Below, one piece after another: positions 38,799-47,718 of a DNA stretch of 60,906 nt. Both the position numbers and the translations under genes were made by a program. A model generated the notes under the pieces. It did not search any database. It saw only the letters and a list, made by a program, of their open reading frames with translations, and was not told where the DNA came from. The first letter of the stretch is position 1. The number at the start of each line of letters is the position of its first letter. Origin of the DNA: Lachnospiraceae bacterium (GTDB lineage Bacteria; Bacillota; Clostridia; Lachnospirales; Lachnospiraceae); contig JAEEOO010000024.1 in NCBI GenBank assembly GCA_016284315.1, forward strand, positions 1 through 60,906. The letters run 5' to 3'.

Positions 38799-38932
38799 GT
38801 TTGGCACCCGGGGACGGATTTAGGGTTTGGCACCTGGGGACGGGGTTAGGGGGACATTTTCCGGAAACACTTCAAAAGTTCATCCTACTTTGAAAATGTC
38901 CCCCTAACCCCGTCCCCAGGTGCCAACCCCTA
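38799..38932. repeat. REP-like element, copy 1: large inverted repeat plus a direct half-copy
   Basis: Arms of 41 bases at 38821-38861 and 38892-38932 are complementary with a single wobble mismatch, around a 30-base loop. The arm contains TTGGCACCTGGGGACGGGG followed by a GGGGGACATTTTC end. A second, direct, partial copy of the arm (about 22 of 25 bases) lies just before at 38801-38825. It begins right after the EamA stop codon. The motif GGGGACGG recurs at 41254 and 49892. Confidence 0.85.
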
Positions 38933-38961
38933 ATAATAACAGAATTGCTTGATAGATAAAC

Positions 38962-38993
38962 AAAGAGCCTTGGCAAGTGCCAAGGCTCTTTAA
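38962..38993 (+). terminator. Probable terminator after the EamA gene
   Basis: AAAGAGCCTTGGC and GCCAAGGCTCTTT form a perfect 13-bp stem; the following tract is T-poor (TTTAATT), so efficiency may be moderate. The stem is flanked by As on the other strand. Confidence 0.65.
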
Positions 38994-39039
38994 TTGGTGG
39001 AAAATGCGGTAAATACCGTTGGATACAAGGTATTGGTAA

Positions 39040-39048
39040 TGCTATAAT
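39040..39048 (+). promoter_or_regulatory. Extended -10 promoter of the orphan gene pair
   Basis: TGCTATAAT (TG at 39040-39041, TATAAT at 39043-39048), with a weak TGGATA -35 box 17 bases upstream. It rules out the in-frame ATG at 39047 as a start. Confidence 0.6.
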
Positions 39049-39094
39049 GGTATCGTTTGGAAATTACCAATCTATATATTGTAGGGGGACAGTT

Positions 39095-39913
39095 ATGGAC
39101 AATAAATTAATGAAAGTAAAATTAAAAACAGAAAAACTTCTGGCCGGATTGAATATATTGAAAAACGTAGTCGGAGAAGATGCGAGAGTTGTGATGCTTG
39201 CACTAATTGGACCAAAGTATAATGAGCGGAACGAAGGTTATGTGAGAACTTCATTAAGAATGATAAGCGCTTCGTTGGCGGATTTTTGCATAGATCTGTA
39301 CGAAGATGACGTTGAAATCTGTGATCAAACTTGGGATAACTTCTATATTCCTAACATGAGTCTTTCTGAATTATTAATGATCATAACGAAAGCAGATAAG
39401 TCGGGAGAGACAGAAATGATCTTTGAGAAAGACGGAGACAATTTGACTGTTCACGCAAAATTCATGTCTGCAAGCAATGAAGGCGTAAGTATTTCTCATG
39501 ATTTTTCTGCTACAGAAGAAAGAGGCAAACATGGAGTGGTTTTAGATTCTATGGACAGTGAAAGGTTTAATCTTCTCAGCTATGAAAATGTTTTTGAGGA
39601 GGGCTATGCAATTGTCCCCATCACACGGACACAACTCATCAGCGAGCTTTCAAAAGGTATACAGGATGGCAATGACACTATCGTTGTTTCAGCAGATATT
39701 TCAGCATTCTGGCGCGCTTATACCAATCCTATCGTAACATTCACTTTTAATATACAGCAAGCAAAGATGATTTGTACTGTAATAAAGGAATATGAGGCTA
39801 AATATGTGTTGATTTGGGAAAGTCGTGAAAAAACAAAGTTTATCAGTGACGACGAAAATAATTTCTACATGCAGCTTACTCCCGGATGCAACGATATTTT
39901 TGGAAGAGGATAA
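39095..39913 (+). CDS. Protein of unknown function
   Basis: I do not recognise it. 272 residues from the ATG at 39095, with AGGGGG upstream. It is soluble, with no signal or membrane segment, mixed alpha/beta, and acidic. It resembles in tone a DNA sliding clamp-like or reporter-type beta-rich protein (alternating KVKLKTEKLLAGLNILKN, FIPNMSLSELLMIITK-like helices, and ISHDFSATEER strands), but there is no motif that would settle this. Followed by a possible 23-residue ORF and a large anchored protein, probably in the same transcript. Confidence 0.7.
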   Translation: MDNKLMKVKLKTEKLLAGLNILKNVVGEDARVVMLALIGPKYNERNEGYVRTSLRMISASLADFCIDLYEDDVEICDQTWDNFYIPNMSLSELLMIITKADKSGETEMIFEKDGDNLTVHAKFMSASNEGVSISHDFSATEERGKHGVVLDSMDSERFNLLSYENVFEEGYAIVPITRTQLISELSKGIQDGNDTIVVSADISAFWRAYTNPIVTFTFNIQQAKMICTVIKEYEAKYVLIWESREKTKFISDDENNFYMQLTPGCNDIFGRG

Positions 39914-39935
39914 ATAAGAACGGAGGAAAAATATT

Positions 39936-40007
39936 ATGAGCGCAATAGAAAAAAGTCAGTATCTTTCACCGGAACATTATCCGCATAACAGAATAATATA
40001 TGACTAA
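39936..40007 (+). CDS. Possible small protein, 23 residues
   Basis: ATG at 39936 with a strong GGAGG at 39922-39926, nine bases upstream, encodes MSAIEKSQYLSPEHYPHNRI and three more residues. It has no recognisable motif and no hydrophobic stretch. The good ribosome site and position between two genes of one transcript support translation; it could instead be the remnant of a longer gene. Confidence 0.4.
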   Translation: MSAIEKSQYLSPEHYPHNRIIYD

Positions 40008-40033
40008 AGAGAGACGGAAAGAGGAATGACAGG

Positions 40034-41158
40034 ATGTTTTACTATTTGTGGGATCTTTTATACAAGGTCGGGGAGTTTATCATTAATATTTATCCGGCAT
40101 GGTTAAACAATGCCCTATGCGATGGTCCGGAGCTACTATACTTTTTTACGATGCAAGAGCATGTCGTAGGTATTGAAATTTGCGTTATTGTAATCGTTAT
40201 CGTATTCTTTTGTGCGAGGAAAGTAGTCAAGAGTGTGATAGAAAAAAGAAGATCACAGGAGAAGCGTAAAGCCTCAGAGAAGGCGAGAAATGAGTATATT
40301 AAGCGCATTGAGAGTTTACAAATTGAGGATACTGAAAGAGAACGTCAGAATTACGTACGATACAGAAAAGCGCTTCCTTTTCATGATAAGAATGAAGAGT
40401 ACAGTTATTTAAGAGCTGTAGCTTATGAGAAAAAATTCCCGGAACAGGTAAAAGCTCTGGAAACTCAAGCAAAAGAAGAGGCTATAAGGGAATGGCATCG
40501 CCAAAAAGCAGCCTTATGTGGCTTGATTGCGAAAGCTAAAGATATACGGAGTGGGTTCAGCAAAGTAACGTCAAAGGATGAATACGATGAGAAAGGTGGA
40601 TGTTCCGAGATATCAAGAGGTTTATCGTATGTCTATGATGTTAAGAGAGAATGCCATGCTTTATGGAGATACAAGGATTATATAGCCTACTTAGTAGACG
40701 AAGATGTAGAAGAGTCTTTAAGCGACTTTCGATACGAAGCAGATTCGCTAGAAGGTTCTTTTCGTATGATGAAAGGGATGTACGATCCTAAAACGGAAGT
40801 AGAAAAACTGCGTTCTGTAGAGCCGGCGGCAAATCATGTAGCCAATAGTGATGATGACGAAGATAATTACATCACTATAAGTTCACCTTTGGATTTATTC
40901 GCATCATCCGGTGGTTCAAGTCCATACATTGACGACGATGACTACCCATGTTCGAACAATAACTCTAATTACAATAGCTATGACGATGACCCCGGCTATG
41001 GAACCTATGAGGAAGATACCGGCGGTAGCTATGGAAACAACAGTAATAGCAGCAATTCAGGTGAATATGACGATTTTTCTGATTATTGGCATGCTAATAA
41101 TGGTTGGGAAAAGGGACTTTCCGGAAATGCAGAAGAAGATCAATATTACTATCAGTGA
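40034..41158 (+). CDS. Membrane-anchored coiled-coil protein with low-complexity acidic tail
   Basis: I do not recognise it. 374 residues: an amphipathic N-terminus, one strong membrane helix (about 44-62, VGIEICVIVIVIVFFCARK), a highly charged helical region (about 65-160) that looks like coiled coil, a compact domain (about 160-265), and a tail of about 100 residues rich in Asp, Ser, Asn, Gly and Tyr (such as YIDDDDYPCSNNNSNYNSYD). Such tails are usually disordered. No enzyme motif is seen. It is linked to the upstream gene of unknown function. Confidence 0.7.
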   Translation: MFYYLWDLLYKVGEFIINIYPAWLNNALCDGPELLYFFTMQEHVVGIEICVIVIVIVFFCARKVVKSVIEKRRSQEKRKASEKARNEYIKRIESLQIEDTERERQNYVRYRKALPFHDKNEEYSYLRAVAYEKKFPEQVKALETQAKEEAIREWHRQKAALCGLIAKAKDIRSGFSKVTSKDEYDEKGGCSEISRGLSYVYDVKRECHALWRYKDYIAYLVDEDVEESLSDFRYEADSLEGSFRMMKGMYDPKTEVEKLRSVEPAANHVANSDDDEDNYITISSPLDLFASSGGSSPYIDDDDYPCSNNNSNYNSYDDDPGYGTYEEDTGGSYGNNSNSSNSGEYDDFSDYWHANNGWEKGLSGNAEEDQYYYQ

Positions 41159-41195
41159 TATATTTTTCTGGTAAAAAAGATCTAAACGGTGCTAA

Positions 41196-41225
41196 TTGAA
41201 AAAAAAACCAAATCTGGGATATAAT
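41196..41225 (+). promoter_or_regulatory. Promoter of the sugar-sensing operon
   Basis: TTGAAA (41196-41201) and TATAAT (41220-41225), 18-base spacer. Transcription would start near 41232, before the REP-like hairpin. Confidence 0.7.
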
Positions 41226-41253
41226 GTAGTTTAGGTATTTTAAAACTAATAAT

Positions 41254-41295
41254 GGGGACGGCGTTTTGGGGAAATGGCCCACTAACCCCGTCCCC
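41254..41295. repeat. REP-like element, copy 2, in the 5' leader
   Basis: GGGGACGG (41254-41261) is complementary to CCGTCCCC (41288-41295). The right arm, read on the minus strand, is close to the copy-1 arm (GGGGACGGGGTTAG, then GGG, CATTT). The left arm is degenerate. It lies between the promoter and the ribosome site of the next gene. Confidence 0.7.
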
Positions 41296-41311
41296 GGGGG
41301 ACAGGGGTATT

Positions 41312-42292
41312 ATGTTTAGGAAAAGAATTGCGGCGGCAGTATTTTTTGCCGGGCTTCTTGCCATGGGGATGGCAGGTTGCGAAAACAAAGGGGACACTGC
41401 AAGTGATCCTGAGCTTCTCTTGGGCTTTAGCCAGATAGGTACGGAGAGTGCCTGGAGAATCGGTAACACCGTGGACATAGAGGAGCAGGCAGCAAATTAT
41501 GGCATTGGTCTCATGCTTGAAAATGCAAACCAGAAGCAGGAGAACCAGATTGATGCCATAAGAAGATTTATCGCTTACAAGGTTGATGTCATCGCATTCT
41601 CACCCATTGTGGAAGAGGGTTGGGACAATGTTCTCAAGGAAGCGCAGGATGCGGGGATTCCTGTTGTTCTTGTTGACAGAGATATAAGCGAGAATGAAAA
41701 AGATTTAACTACTTGCCTTATAGGCGCCGATTTCTATAAAGAAGGCGTTATGGCGGGAGAATACCTGATCAGAAAAGCCGACAGCTTGGGCCTTGAGCAG
41801 GTAAACATAGTTGAGATTACAGGCACTGAGAATTCCACTCCCATGATGCAAAGACAGGCAGGCTTTATGGATGCTATTGCCGGTGACGAGAGAATGACGG
41901 TGCTTGAAAGTATAGACGGGGATTTTCTTAAAAGCCGCGGTGCTGAGTGCATGCGGTATCTTTTGGATACTTACGGTGAGGATATCGACGTGGTATTTTC
42001 TCACAATGATGAAATGACAATCGGAGCCCTTCCGGAAATCGAGAGGGCAGGCTTTGAGCCGGGAAAAGACATTATCATCATTTCAATCGACGGCGGTCAG
42101 GAAGCCATCAATGTTCTTAAACAGGGCAAGATAAACTGCGTCGTTGAATGTACTCCCAAACTTGGAAAAGCTCTTATGGAGACAGCACTAAAACTTAAAG
42201 CGGGACAGGAAGTTGATGCCGTGATTCATCCAGAGGAACAGGTTTTCTCAGATGAACAGGACACTTCTTTGATTGCGCCCAGAGGATACTAA
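41312..42292 (+). CDS. YtfQ-like sugar-binding lipoprotein, likely sensor partner
   Basis: 326 residues from the ATG at 41312 with AGGGG just upstream. Lipobox MAGC (Cys23). The mature part is a type I periplasmic-binding fold with strong YtfQ-like features: LGFSQIGTESAWR, NQKQENQIDAIRRFIAYKVD and EGWDNVLKEAQDAGIPVV. YtfQ binds galactofuranose in E. coli; furanose binding here is inference. It is followed by a kinase and regulator, not by transporter genes, so it probably presents ligand to the kinase. Confidence 0.88.
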   Translation: MFRKRIAAAVFFAGLLAMGMAGCENKGDTASDPELLLGFSQIGTESAWRIGNTVDIEEQAANYGIGLMLENANQKQENQIDAIRRFIAYKVDVIAFSPIVEEGWDNVLKEAQDAGIPVVLVDRDISENEKDLTTCLIGADFYKEGVMAGEYLIRKADSLGLEQVNIVEITGTENSTPMMQRQAGFMDAIAGDERMTVLESIDGDFLKSRGAECMRYLLDTYGEDIDVVFSHNDEMTIGALPEIERAGFEPGKDIIIISIDGGQEAINVLKQGKINCVVECTPKLGKALMETALKLKAGQEVDAVIHPEEQVFSDEQDTSLIAPRGY

Positions 42293-42324
42293 AGTTCGGA
42301 AAATCAAGGCTTCGGGGGAAGACT

Positions 42325-43791
42325 ATGGGGAAGATTAAAAAAGAAAAAAGTATCCTTGGCCAGATAAGTGACTTAAGCCACAAACTGGTTTTCATGCTGG
42401 TGATACCGATTATCATCAGCCTTGTTTTGATGCTGGTTTATGCATGGAAATATCACAGTTCCATCGTTCGAATGGAAACTATCGCAAACCTTAAAAACGC
42501 GGTTACGGAGGAGATCCCCGGAAAAGCCTGGAACATTGTAAGCGGAAGGGACACTTTCTCCAATAGCGGAATTTACGCACAGATTCACGAAGTTGAGGAC
42601 ACCATTGAGTCAATCACGGAGCAGACGGGAGAAGAAAACAGACTCTCTCTTATTGTCGCCAACAGGACCATGGATACCCTCGAAAACTATGTTGACAAGA
42701 TTCGTGACAACATTAATGAAGAGAGACCTGTTGTGGAGAGCGAAGCCGTAGTCAGCGAAGTAAGAGACGTGGCAGGACTTATCGACTCCATGTTAAACGA
42801 ATACATTGCTCAGGAAATCGACTCCACAGCGAAGATGAGCGTGGGCTTAAACATCGTTATTATAGCAACTGCTGTTGTTGAGTTTTTGATAGTTCTTGCT
42901 GCTCTTCTCATGCGAAACTACTATGTTAATAAAACCGGTCACTCCGTAAGAGAGCCTATAGAAAGGCTGGAGGAAGCGGCAGAGAGAATCGCAGAGGGCT
43001 CACTTGATGAAAAACTGGGAGAGACTGAGATTTCCGAGCTTCGCAATCTGACGACTCAAGTAAACATTATGGCAGACAGGTTAAAGACCATGATGGAAAA
43101 GAGCAATAAGGACGCAAAGAGCCTTAGAAAAGCAGAGCTAAGAACTCTTCAGGCCCAGATAAATCCTCACTTTTTGTACAACACTTTGGACGCCATCATA
43201 TGGAAAGCCGAAGCGGGAGAAAAGGAAGAGGTCATCCAACTGACAAGAGCGCTCAGCGACTTCTTCAGGATAAGCTTATCTTCGGGCGCCGATTGGATCA
43301 CTGTAAGCCAGGAGAAGAAGCATATAGAAGGATACTTAAAGATCCAGCAGACAAGATATCGTGACATCCTTGATTATGAGATCGATATTCCGGATGAAAT
43401 GGGCGAGATTTATATGCTAAAGCTTTTGCTTCAGCCTCTTGTTGAAAATGCGCTGTATCACGGAATTAAGATCAAGCGCGGCGGAGGAAAGATCCTTGTT
43501 TCAGGAAGAACCGATGGTGATGATCTTGTTTTTTCCGTAAAGGATACGGGAATCGGAATGAATGCCGAACAGCTTCAGGAGCTTAACGACAGGATGAGAA
43601 TAGGACAACCAACGGTTAGCGAAGGAAGCGGTGGCTTCGGTCTTGTAAATGTTAACCTCAGGATCAGACTTTACTATAACGTGGCTACAGGCCTTAAGAT
43701 CGAAAGTAGTGCAGAGGGCACGGAGGTAAGCTTTAGAGTGCCGAGAAGGACCAGAGAGGAGATCTACGAAGATGAAAGTATTTCTGGCTGA
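42325..43791 (+). CDS. Sensor histidine kinase, YesM/LytS type
   Basis: 488 residues. TM1 at about 20-41, an extracytoplasmic helical sensor at about 42-170, TM2 at about 175-197, HAMP at about 198-255, then the His_kinase domain with LQAQINPHFLYNTLDAI (His282) and HATPase with VENALYHGIKI and DTGIGM. This class pairs with AraC-type regulators and controls sugar uptake. It follows the YtfQ-like protein by 32 bases and overlaps the regulator by 20. Confidence 0.93.
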   Translation: MGKIKKEKSILGQISDLSHKLVFMLVIPIIISLVLMLVYAWKYHSSIVRMETIANLKNAVTEEIPGKAWNIVSGRDTFSNSGIYAQIHEVEDTIESITEQTGEENRLSLIVANRTMDTLENYVDKIRDNINEERPVVESEAVVSEVRDVAGLIDSMLNEYIAQEIDSTAKMSVGLNIVIIATAVVEFLIVLAALLMRNYYVNKTGHSVREPIERLEEAAERIAEGSLDEKLGETEISELRNLTTQVNIMADRLKTMMEKSNKDAKSLRKAELRTLQAQINPHFLYNTLDAIIWKAEAGEKEEVIQLTRALSDFFRISLSSGADWITVSQEKKHIEGYLKIQQTRYRDILDYEIDIPDEMGEIYMLKLLLQPLVENALYHGIKIKRGGGKILVSGRTDGDDLVFSVKDTGIGMNAEQLQELNDRMRIGQPTVSEGSGGFGLVNVNLRIRLYYNVATGLKIESSAEGTEVSFRVPRRTREEIYEDESISG

Positions 43792-45025
43792 TGACGAGAT
43801 CGTTATCAGAGAGGGTATAAGAGAATCATTTCCATGGGATGAGACTCCCTACGTACTTGTGGGAGAAGCACCTGATGGGGAAATGGCGCTGCCCATGATA
43901 AGGGACACAAACCCGGATATCGTTATCACTGATATAAAGATGCCTTTTATGGACGGTATAGAGCTTTGCAGGACCCTTAGGGCCCAGATGCCCTGGATAG
44001 GGATCATAGTTCTCTCGGGATATGATGAGTTTGAGTATGCCCGTCAGTGCATTGCTCTTGGAGTAAGAGAGTATCTTTTAAAGCCTATTAACGCTGAGGA
44101 ACTTAAAAATGTTCTTGATAAGGTAAGCGCCCAGATAAAGGCAGAGAGGAATACCTTTGAGCATGCGGCGAGCCTCAGGGCAAGAATGGAAATGGGGGGA
44201 AAGCTTGTAAGAGAAAAGCTGGTTGGCTCCCTGTTTTCCGATGAAGCGGCTCAGGAGGATGCGGGAGAAGTATTGAAGCAGCTTGCTTCCATGGGATGCC
44301 CCGTGCCTGCAAAATATTATACGGTCATTGATGCGGCTTTTACGCCCACGAGTGAAGGCCAGGAGGCTGTGGCTGCCCTTGCGGAAAACGGAAACGGATA
44401 TGTCCTTGCTTCCCCCGGAAGGGCGGGCAGCAGGTTTCTTGTCCTCGGAGAAAGCACGGAAGAAGTGGAAGAGAGAGCCTATGCTTTTGCCACGTCTCTT
44501 TCAAGGGAGATTGAGCATCTTGACGGTGGTGAGATTCGAGTAGGAATCGGAGATATCGTTGATAAGACAGAGGACATCTACAGGAGCTTCAGGACTGCAA
44601 GGCATATAAGACATCTATTGGTAGAAAGACGGGATGAAAACGCAATTATCCTTGGAACCAGGGAGATGGGTGAATCGGAGGATGAAAATACACCCGGGGT
44701 TGTAAGCGAAGCAAAGCTATACATGACCAAGCATTTTTCAGATCCCAATCTCATGCTTCAGGATGTAGCCAAAGCGGTGAATATGAGTAACAGCAGATTC
44801 TCAACCGTTTTTTCACAGCAGACCGGAAGGACTTTTACCGAGTATCTTATTTATTTAAGGCTCGGAAAAGCCAAGGAAATGCTGAGGACCACAAACTTAC
44901 GAAGCTCCCAGATCGCCGGGGAAGTGGGCTACAACGACTCCCACTATTTCAGCTATATATTTAAGAAAAACGTTGGTGTTACACCTTCCGAATACAGGTC
45001 GCAGCATCAAAATCAACCAGAATAA
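43772..45025 (+). CDS. AraC-type response regulator, YesN-like
   Basis: 417 residues. Receiver domain 1-120 with phospho-acceptor Asp54 (VITDIKMPFMDG), a middle part of about 180 residues that is not recognised, and an AraC helix-turn-helix pair at about 310-412 (LQDVAKAVNMSNSRFSTVFS, IAGEVGYNDSHYFSYIFKK). It overlaps the kinase by 20 bases. The likely target is the transporter operon starting at 45176. Confidence 0.93.
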   Translation: MKVFLADDEIVIREGIRESFPWDETPYVLVGEAPDGEMALPMIRDTNPDIVITDIKMPFMDGIELCRTLRAQMPWIGIIVLSGYDEFEYARQCIALGVREYLLKPINAEELKNVLDKVSAQIKAERNTFEHAASLRARMEMGGKLVREKLVGSLFSDEAAQEDAGEVLKQLASMGCPVPAKYYTVIDAAFTPTSEGQEAVAALAENGNGYVLASPGRAGSRFLVLGESTEEVEERAYAFATSLSREIEHLDGGEIRVGIGDIVDKTEDIYRSFRTARHIRHLLVERRDENAIILGTREMGESEDENTPGVVSEAKLYMTKHFSDPNLMLQDVAKAVNMSNSRFSTVFSQQTGRTFTEYLIYLRLGKAKEMLRTTNLRSSQIAGEVGYNDSHYFSYIFKKNVGVTPSEYRSQHQNQPE

Positions 45026-45095
45026 AATGATTTTTAACTTTTATGGGAAGGGGTGAAAATATTCAGTAGAATTTTCAACCAAGTCAGAATGATGC

Positions 45096-45123
45096 TTGAT
45101 TTACGCTTTTTATAAAATAGACT
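45096..45123 (+). promoter_or_regulatory. Weak promoter candidate of the sugar transporter operon
   Basis: TTGATT (45096-45101) and TAGACT (45118-45123), 16-base spacer. The poor -10 box fits an activator-dependent promoter. Confidence 0.35.
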
Positions 45124-45175
45124 ATCCTTTGGTTATGAAGCCGATTACGGCGAGAAAAAGGAGGATAGCAAAAAA

Positions 45176-46135
45176 ATGAAAAAGTTTGGCGCTTTGTTAC
45201 TCGTAGGCGTACTTGCTCTTTCATTCGCGCTCACAGGATGCGGCGCAGGGGGAAAGAGCGGAAAGATTAAGGTTGGTGTTGTAAATAACCCTCCTTCAGA
45301 GTCAGGTTACCGTGAAGCAAACGTTAAAGACATGGAAGCTGTTTTCTCAGCCGAGAACGGATATGAGTTAAAGACAGCGTACAGCCTTAAGAACGATGAG
45401 CAGCTCCAGGCAGCACAGGGATTCATTACAGAAGGTGTTGATTATCTTCTCATCTCTGCAGCAGAGACCACCGGTTGGGACGAAGTTCTCAAGAAGGCAA
45501 AGGAAGCAGGCATCAAGGTTTATCTCTTTGACCGTATGATCGATGTAGATGAGAGTCTTTACGAGGCAGCTGTTGTTTCAGACATGGCTAAGGAAGGCGA
45601 CACCGCAGTTAACTGGCTCCTTGATCAGAAGCTTGATGAGTACAACGTAATTCACATTCAGGGTGCTATGGGATCAGACGCACAGATCGGACGTACCGGT
45701 GCTCTTGACGCTCAGTTCGCAGCAGGAACCATGAACAAGGTTGTACAGCAGACAGCTACCTGGGACGAGGCAGAAGCTAAGAAGATCGTTGAATCAGTTA
45801 TCAACTCAGGCGAAGACTTCAACGTAATCTATGCTGAGAACGATGGTATGGCTAAGGGCGCAGTTGCAGCACTTGACGAAGCAGGTATCACTCACGGTGT
45901 TGGCGGAAAAGTTATCGTTATGGGCTTTGACTGCAACAAGTGGGCATTAAGAGAACTCCTTGCTCAGAAGTGGAACTATGATGGACAGTGCTCACCTTTC
46001 CAGGCACAGATCATCTCAGATCTTATCCAGGGCAAGACCACAGCATCATCAAAGAAGATCATCAACGAAGAGAAGGGATTCGATGCTACAACCCTTACTC
46101 AGGCTGATATCGACACTTATGGTTTAGGTGAATAA
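45176..46135 (+). CDS. Sugar ABC transporter, substrate-binding lipoprotein
   Basis: 319 residues. Lipobox LTGC (Cys22), then a type I periplasmic-binding fold (KIKVGVVNNPPSESGYREAN, AAETTGWDEVLKKAKEAGIK, VIYAENDGMAKGAVAALDEA). It is more distant from YtfQ than the protein at 41312. Abundant ribosomal-gene-like codons (aagg, atc) suggest high expression. The Shine-Dalgarno sequence is AAGGAGG. It supplies the transporter encoded after the terminator-like hairpin. Confidence 0.92.
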   Translation: MKKFGALLLVGVLALSFALTGCGAGGKSGKIKVGVVNNPPSESGYREANVKDMEAVFSAENGYELKTAYSLKNDEQLQAAQGFITEGVDYLLISAAETTGWDEVLKKAKEAGIKVYLFDRMIDVDESLYEAAVVSDMAKEGDTAVNWLLDQKLDEYNVIHIQGAMGSDAQIGRTGALDAQFAAGTMNKVVQQTATWDEAEAKKIVESVINSGEDFNVIYAENDGMAKGAVAALDEAGITHGVGGKVIVMGFDCNKWALRELLAQKWNYDGQCSPFQAQIISDLIQGKTTASSKKIINEEKGFDATTLTQADIDTYGLGE

Positions 46136-46154
46136 GCTATAAACTAACAAAAAT

Positions 46155-46202
46155 AGCGCAGCCGGGCTGTAGTAATTAAAAACAGCTTGGCTGTGCTTTT
46201 TT
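46155..46202 (+). terminator. Partial terminator between binding protein and ATPase
   Basis: An imperfect stem AGCGCAGCC...GGCTGTGCT with an inner GGCTGT/ACAGC pair, followed by TTTTTT. Such a hairpin lets the binding protein be made in excess over the membrane parts. Confidence 0.7.
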
Positions 46203-46217
46203 AGGAGGAAACCGAAA

Positions 46218-47717
46218 ATGCAGGAAAATGTTTTACTGCAGATGCGAAATATAGATAAATCCTTCCCCGGTGTCCATGCCTTGAACAACGTTGATTTTAC
46301 TTTGAGGAAAGGCGAGATCCACGCTCTCATGGGAGAGAACGGCGCCGGAAAGTCCACCTTGATAAAGGTTTTAACAGGCGTTTATCAGATGGAAAAGGGA
46401 GAGATAAAAGTAGAGGGAAATAAGATCTCTATCCATTCCCCTCAGGACGCGCAGAATAAAGGAATCAGTACTGTTTACCAGGAGATCACTCTCTGCCCCA
46501 ATCTGACTGTTGCGGAAAACATGTTCATTGGGCGCGATAAAAAGAGCTTCATAAACAGTAAAGCGCGTATCAAAAGAGCCAATGAGATATTGAACAAATT
46601 GGGAATCCCCGCAAGAGGAAGCCAGATCCTTGGCAATTGCTCACTGGCAATACAGCAGATGGTGGCCATTGCAAGAGCAGTGGACATGAATTGCAAAGTT
46701 TTGATCCTCGATGAGCCTACTTCCTCACTTGACGATAAGGAAGTAAACATGCTCTTTTCTCTCATGAGAGACTTAAAGAGCAGAGGTGTAGGAATCATTT
46801 TTGTAACCCACTTCTTGGAGCAGGTTTATGAAGTAAGTGACAGGATCACGGTTCTTCGTAACGGCGAACTTGTGGGTGAATATTTAACAGAAGAACTGCC
46901 CCAGGTGGAACTTGTTTCCAAGATGATCGGTAAAGAATTGGAAGAACTCAGTTCCCTTGGTGAATCCGATGAAAAGCAGTCCGCTGAGGGAGAAGTATTT
47001 TATGAGGCTCATGGCCTTTCAAGCAGTGAAGCGCTTCCCTTTGATTTTTCTATCAAGAAGGGCGAAGTTAACGGCTTTACGGGACTTCTCGGATCCGGAC
47101 GAAGCGAAAGTGTTAGGGCTATATTCGGTGCTGACAAAGTAGGGGGAGGCACCGTTAAGATAAAAGGCAAAAAGGTAAGTATAACAAAGCCGGTTGATGC
47201 CATGAGACACGGCATCGGCTATCTGGCGGAGGACAGAAAGAGGGATGGTATCATCGCAGAGCTCAGTGTTCGTGAGAACATCATCCTTGCTCTTCAGGTC
47301 ATGAACGGAATGTTCAAACCTATAAGCCGAAGCGAAGCCGAAGCATTTGCGGATGAGTACATCAAGGTACTTAACATAAAGACCGCAAGCCGTGAGACTC
47401 CGGTAGGTTCTTTAAGCGGAGGAAACCAGCAGAAGGTCATACTTGCAAGATGGCTTTTAACTCATCCCGATTATCTGATCCTGGATGAGCCTACAAGAGG
47501 TATCGATGTCGGTACCAAACTTGAAATACAGAAACTTGTGCTGAAACTGGCAGAAGAGGGCGTGAGCGTAACCTTTATCTCTTCTGAGATCGAGGAGATG
47601 CTCCGTACTTGTAGCCGCCTTATTGTCATGAGAGACAGACATATCGTTGGTGAGCTCAAAGGAAAAGACCTAAATCAGACACAGGTTATGAAAACTATAG
47701 CGGGAGGAGAGGCTTAG
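46218..47717 (+). CDS. Sugar ABC transporter ATPase with two ATP-binding domains
   Basis: 499 residues, the MglA/RbsA/YtfR type. The first domain has GENGAGKST and ILDEPTSSLDD; its signature is NCSLAIQQMVAIARA. The second has the degenerate P-loop GLLGSGRSE typical of this class, and SLSGGNQQKV with ILDEPTRGIDVG. AGGAGG precedes the ATG. It forms a complex with the two permeases. Confidence 0.93.
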   Translation: MQENVLLQMRNIDKSFPGVHALNNVDFTLRKGEIHALMGENGAGKSTLIKVLTGVYQMEKGEIKVEGNKISIHSPQDAQNKGISTVYQEITLCPNLTVAENMFIGRDKKSFINSKARIKRANEILNKLGIPARGSQILGNCSLAIQQMVAIARAVDMNCKVLILDEPTSSLDDKEVNMLFSLMRDLKSRGVGIIFVTHFLEQVYEVSDRITVLRNGELVGEYLTEELPQVELVSKMIGKELEELSSLGESDEKQSAEGEVFYEAHGLSSSEALPFDFSIKKGEVNGFTGLLGSGRSESVRAIFGADKVGGGTVKIKGKKVSITKPVDAMRHGIGYLAEDRKRDGIIAELSVRENIILALQVMNGMFKPISRSEAEAFADEYIKVLNIKTASRETPVGSLSGGNQQKVILARWLLTHPDYLILDEPTRGIDVGTKLEIQKLVLKLAEEGVSVTFISSEIEEMLRTCSRLIVMRDRHIVGELKGKDLNQTQVMKTIAGGEA

Positions 47718-47718
47718 A

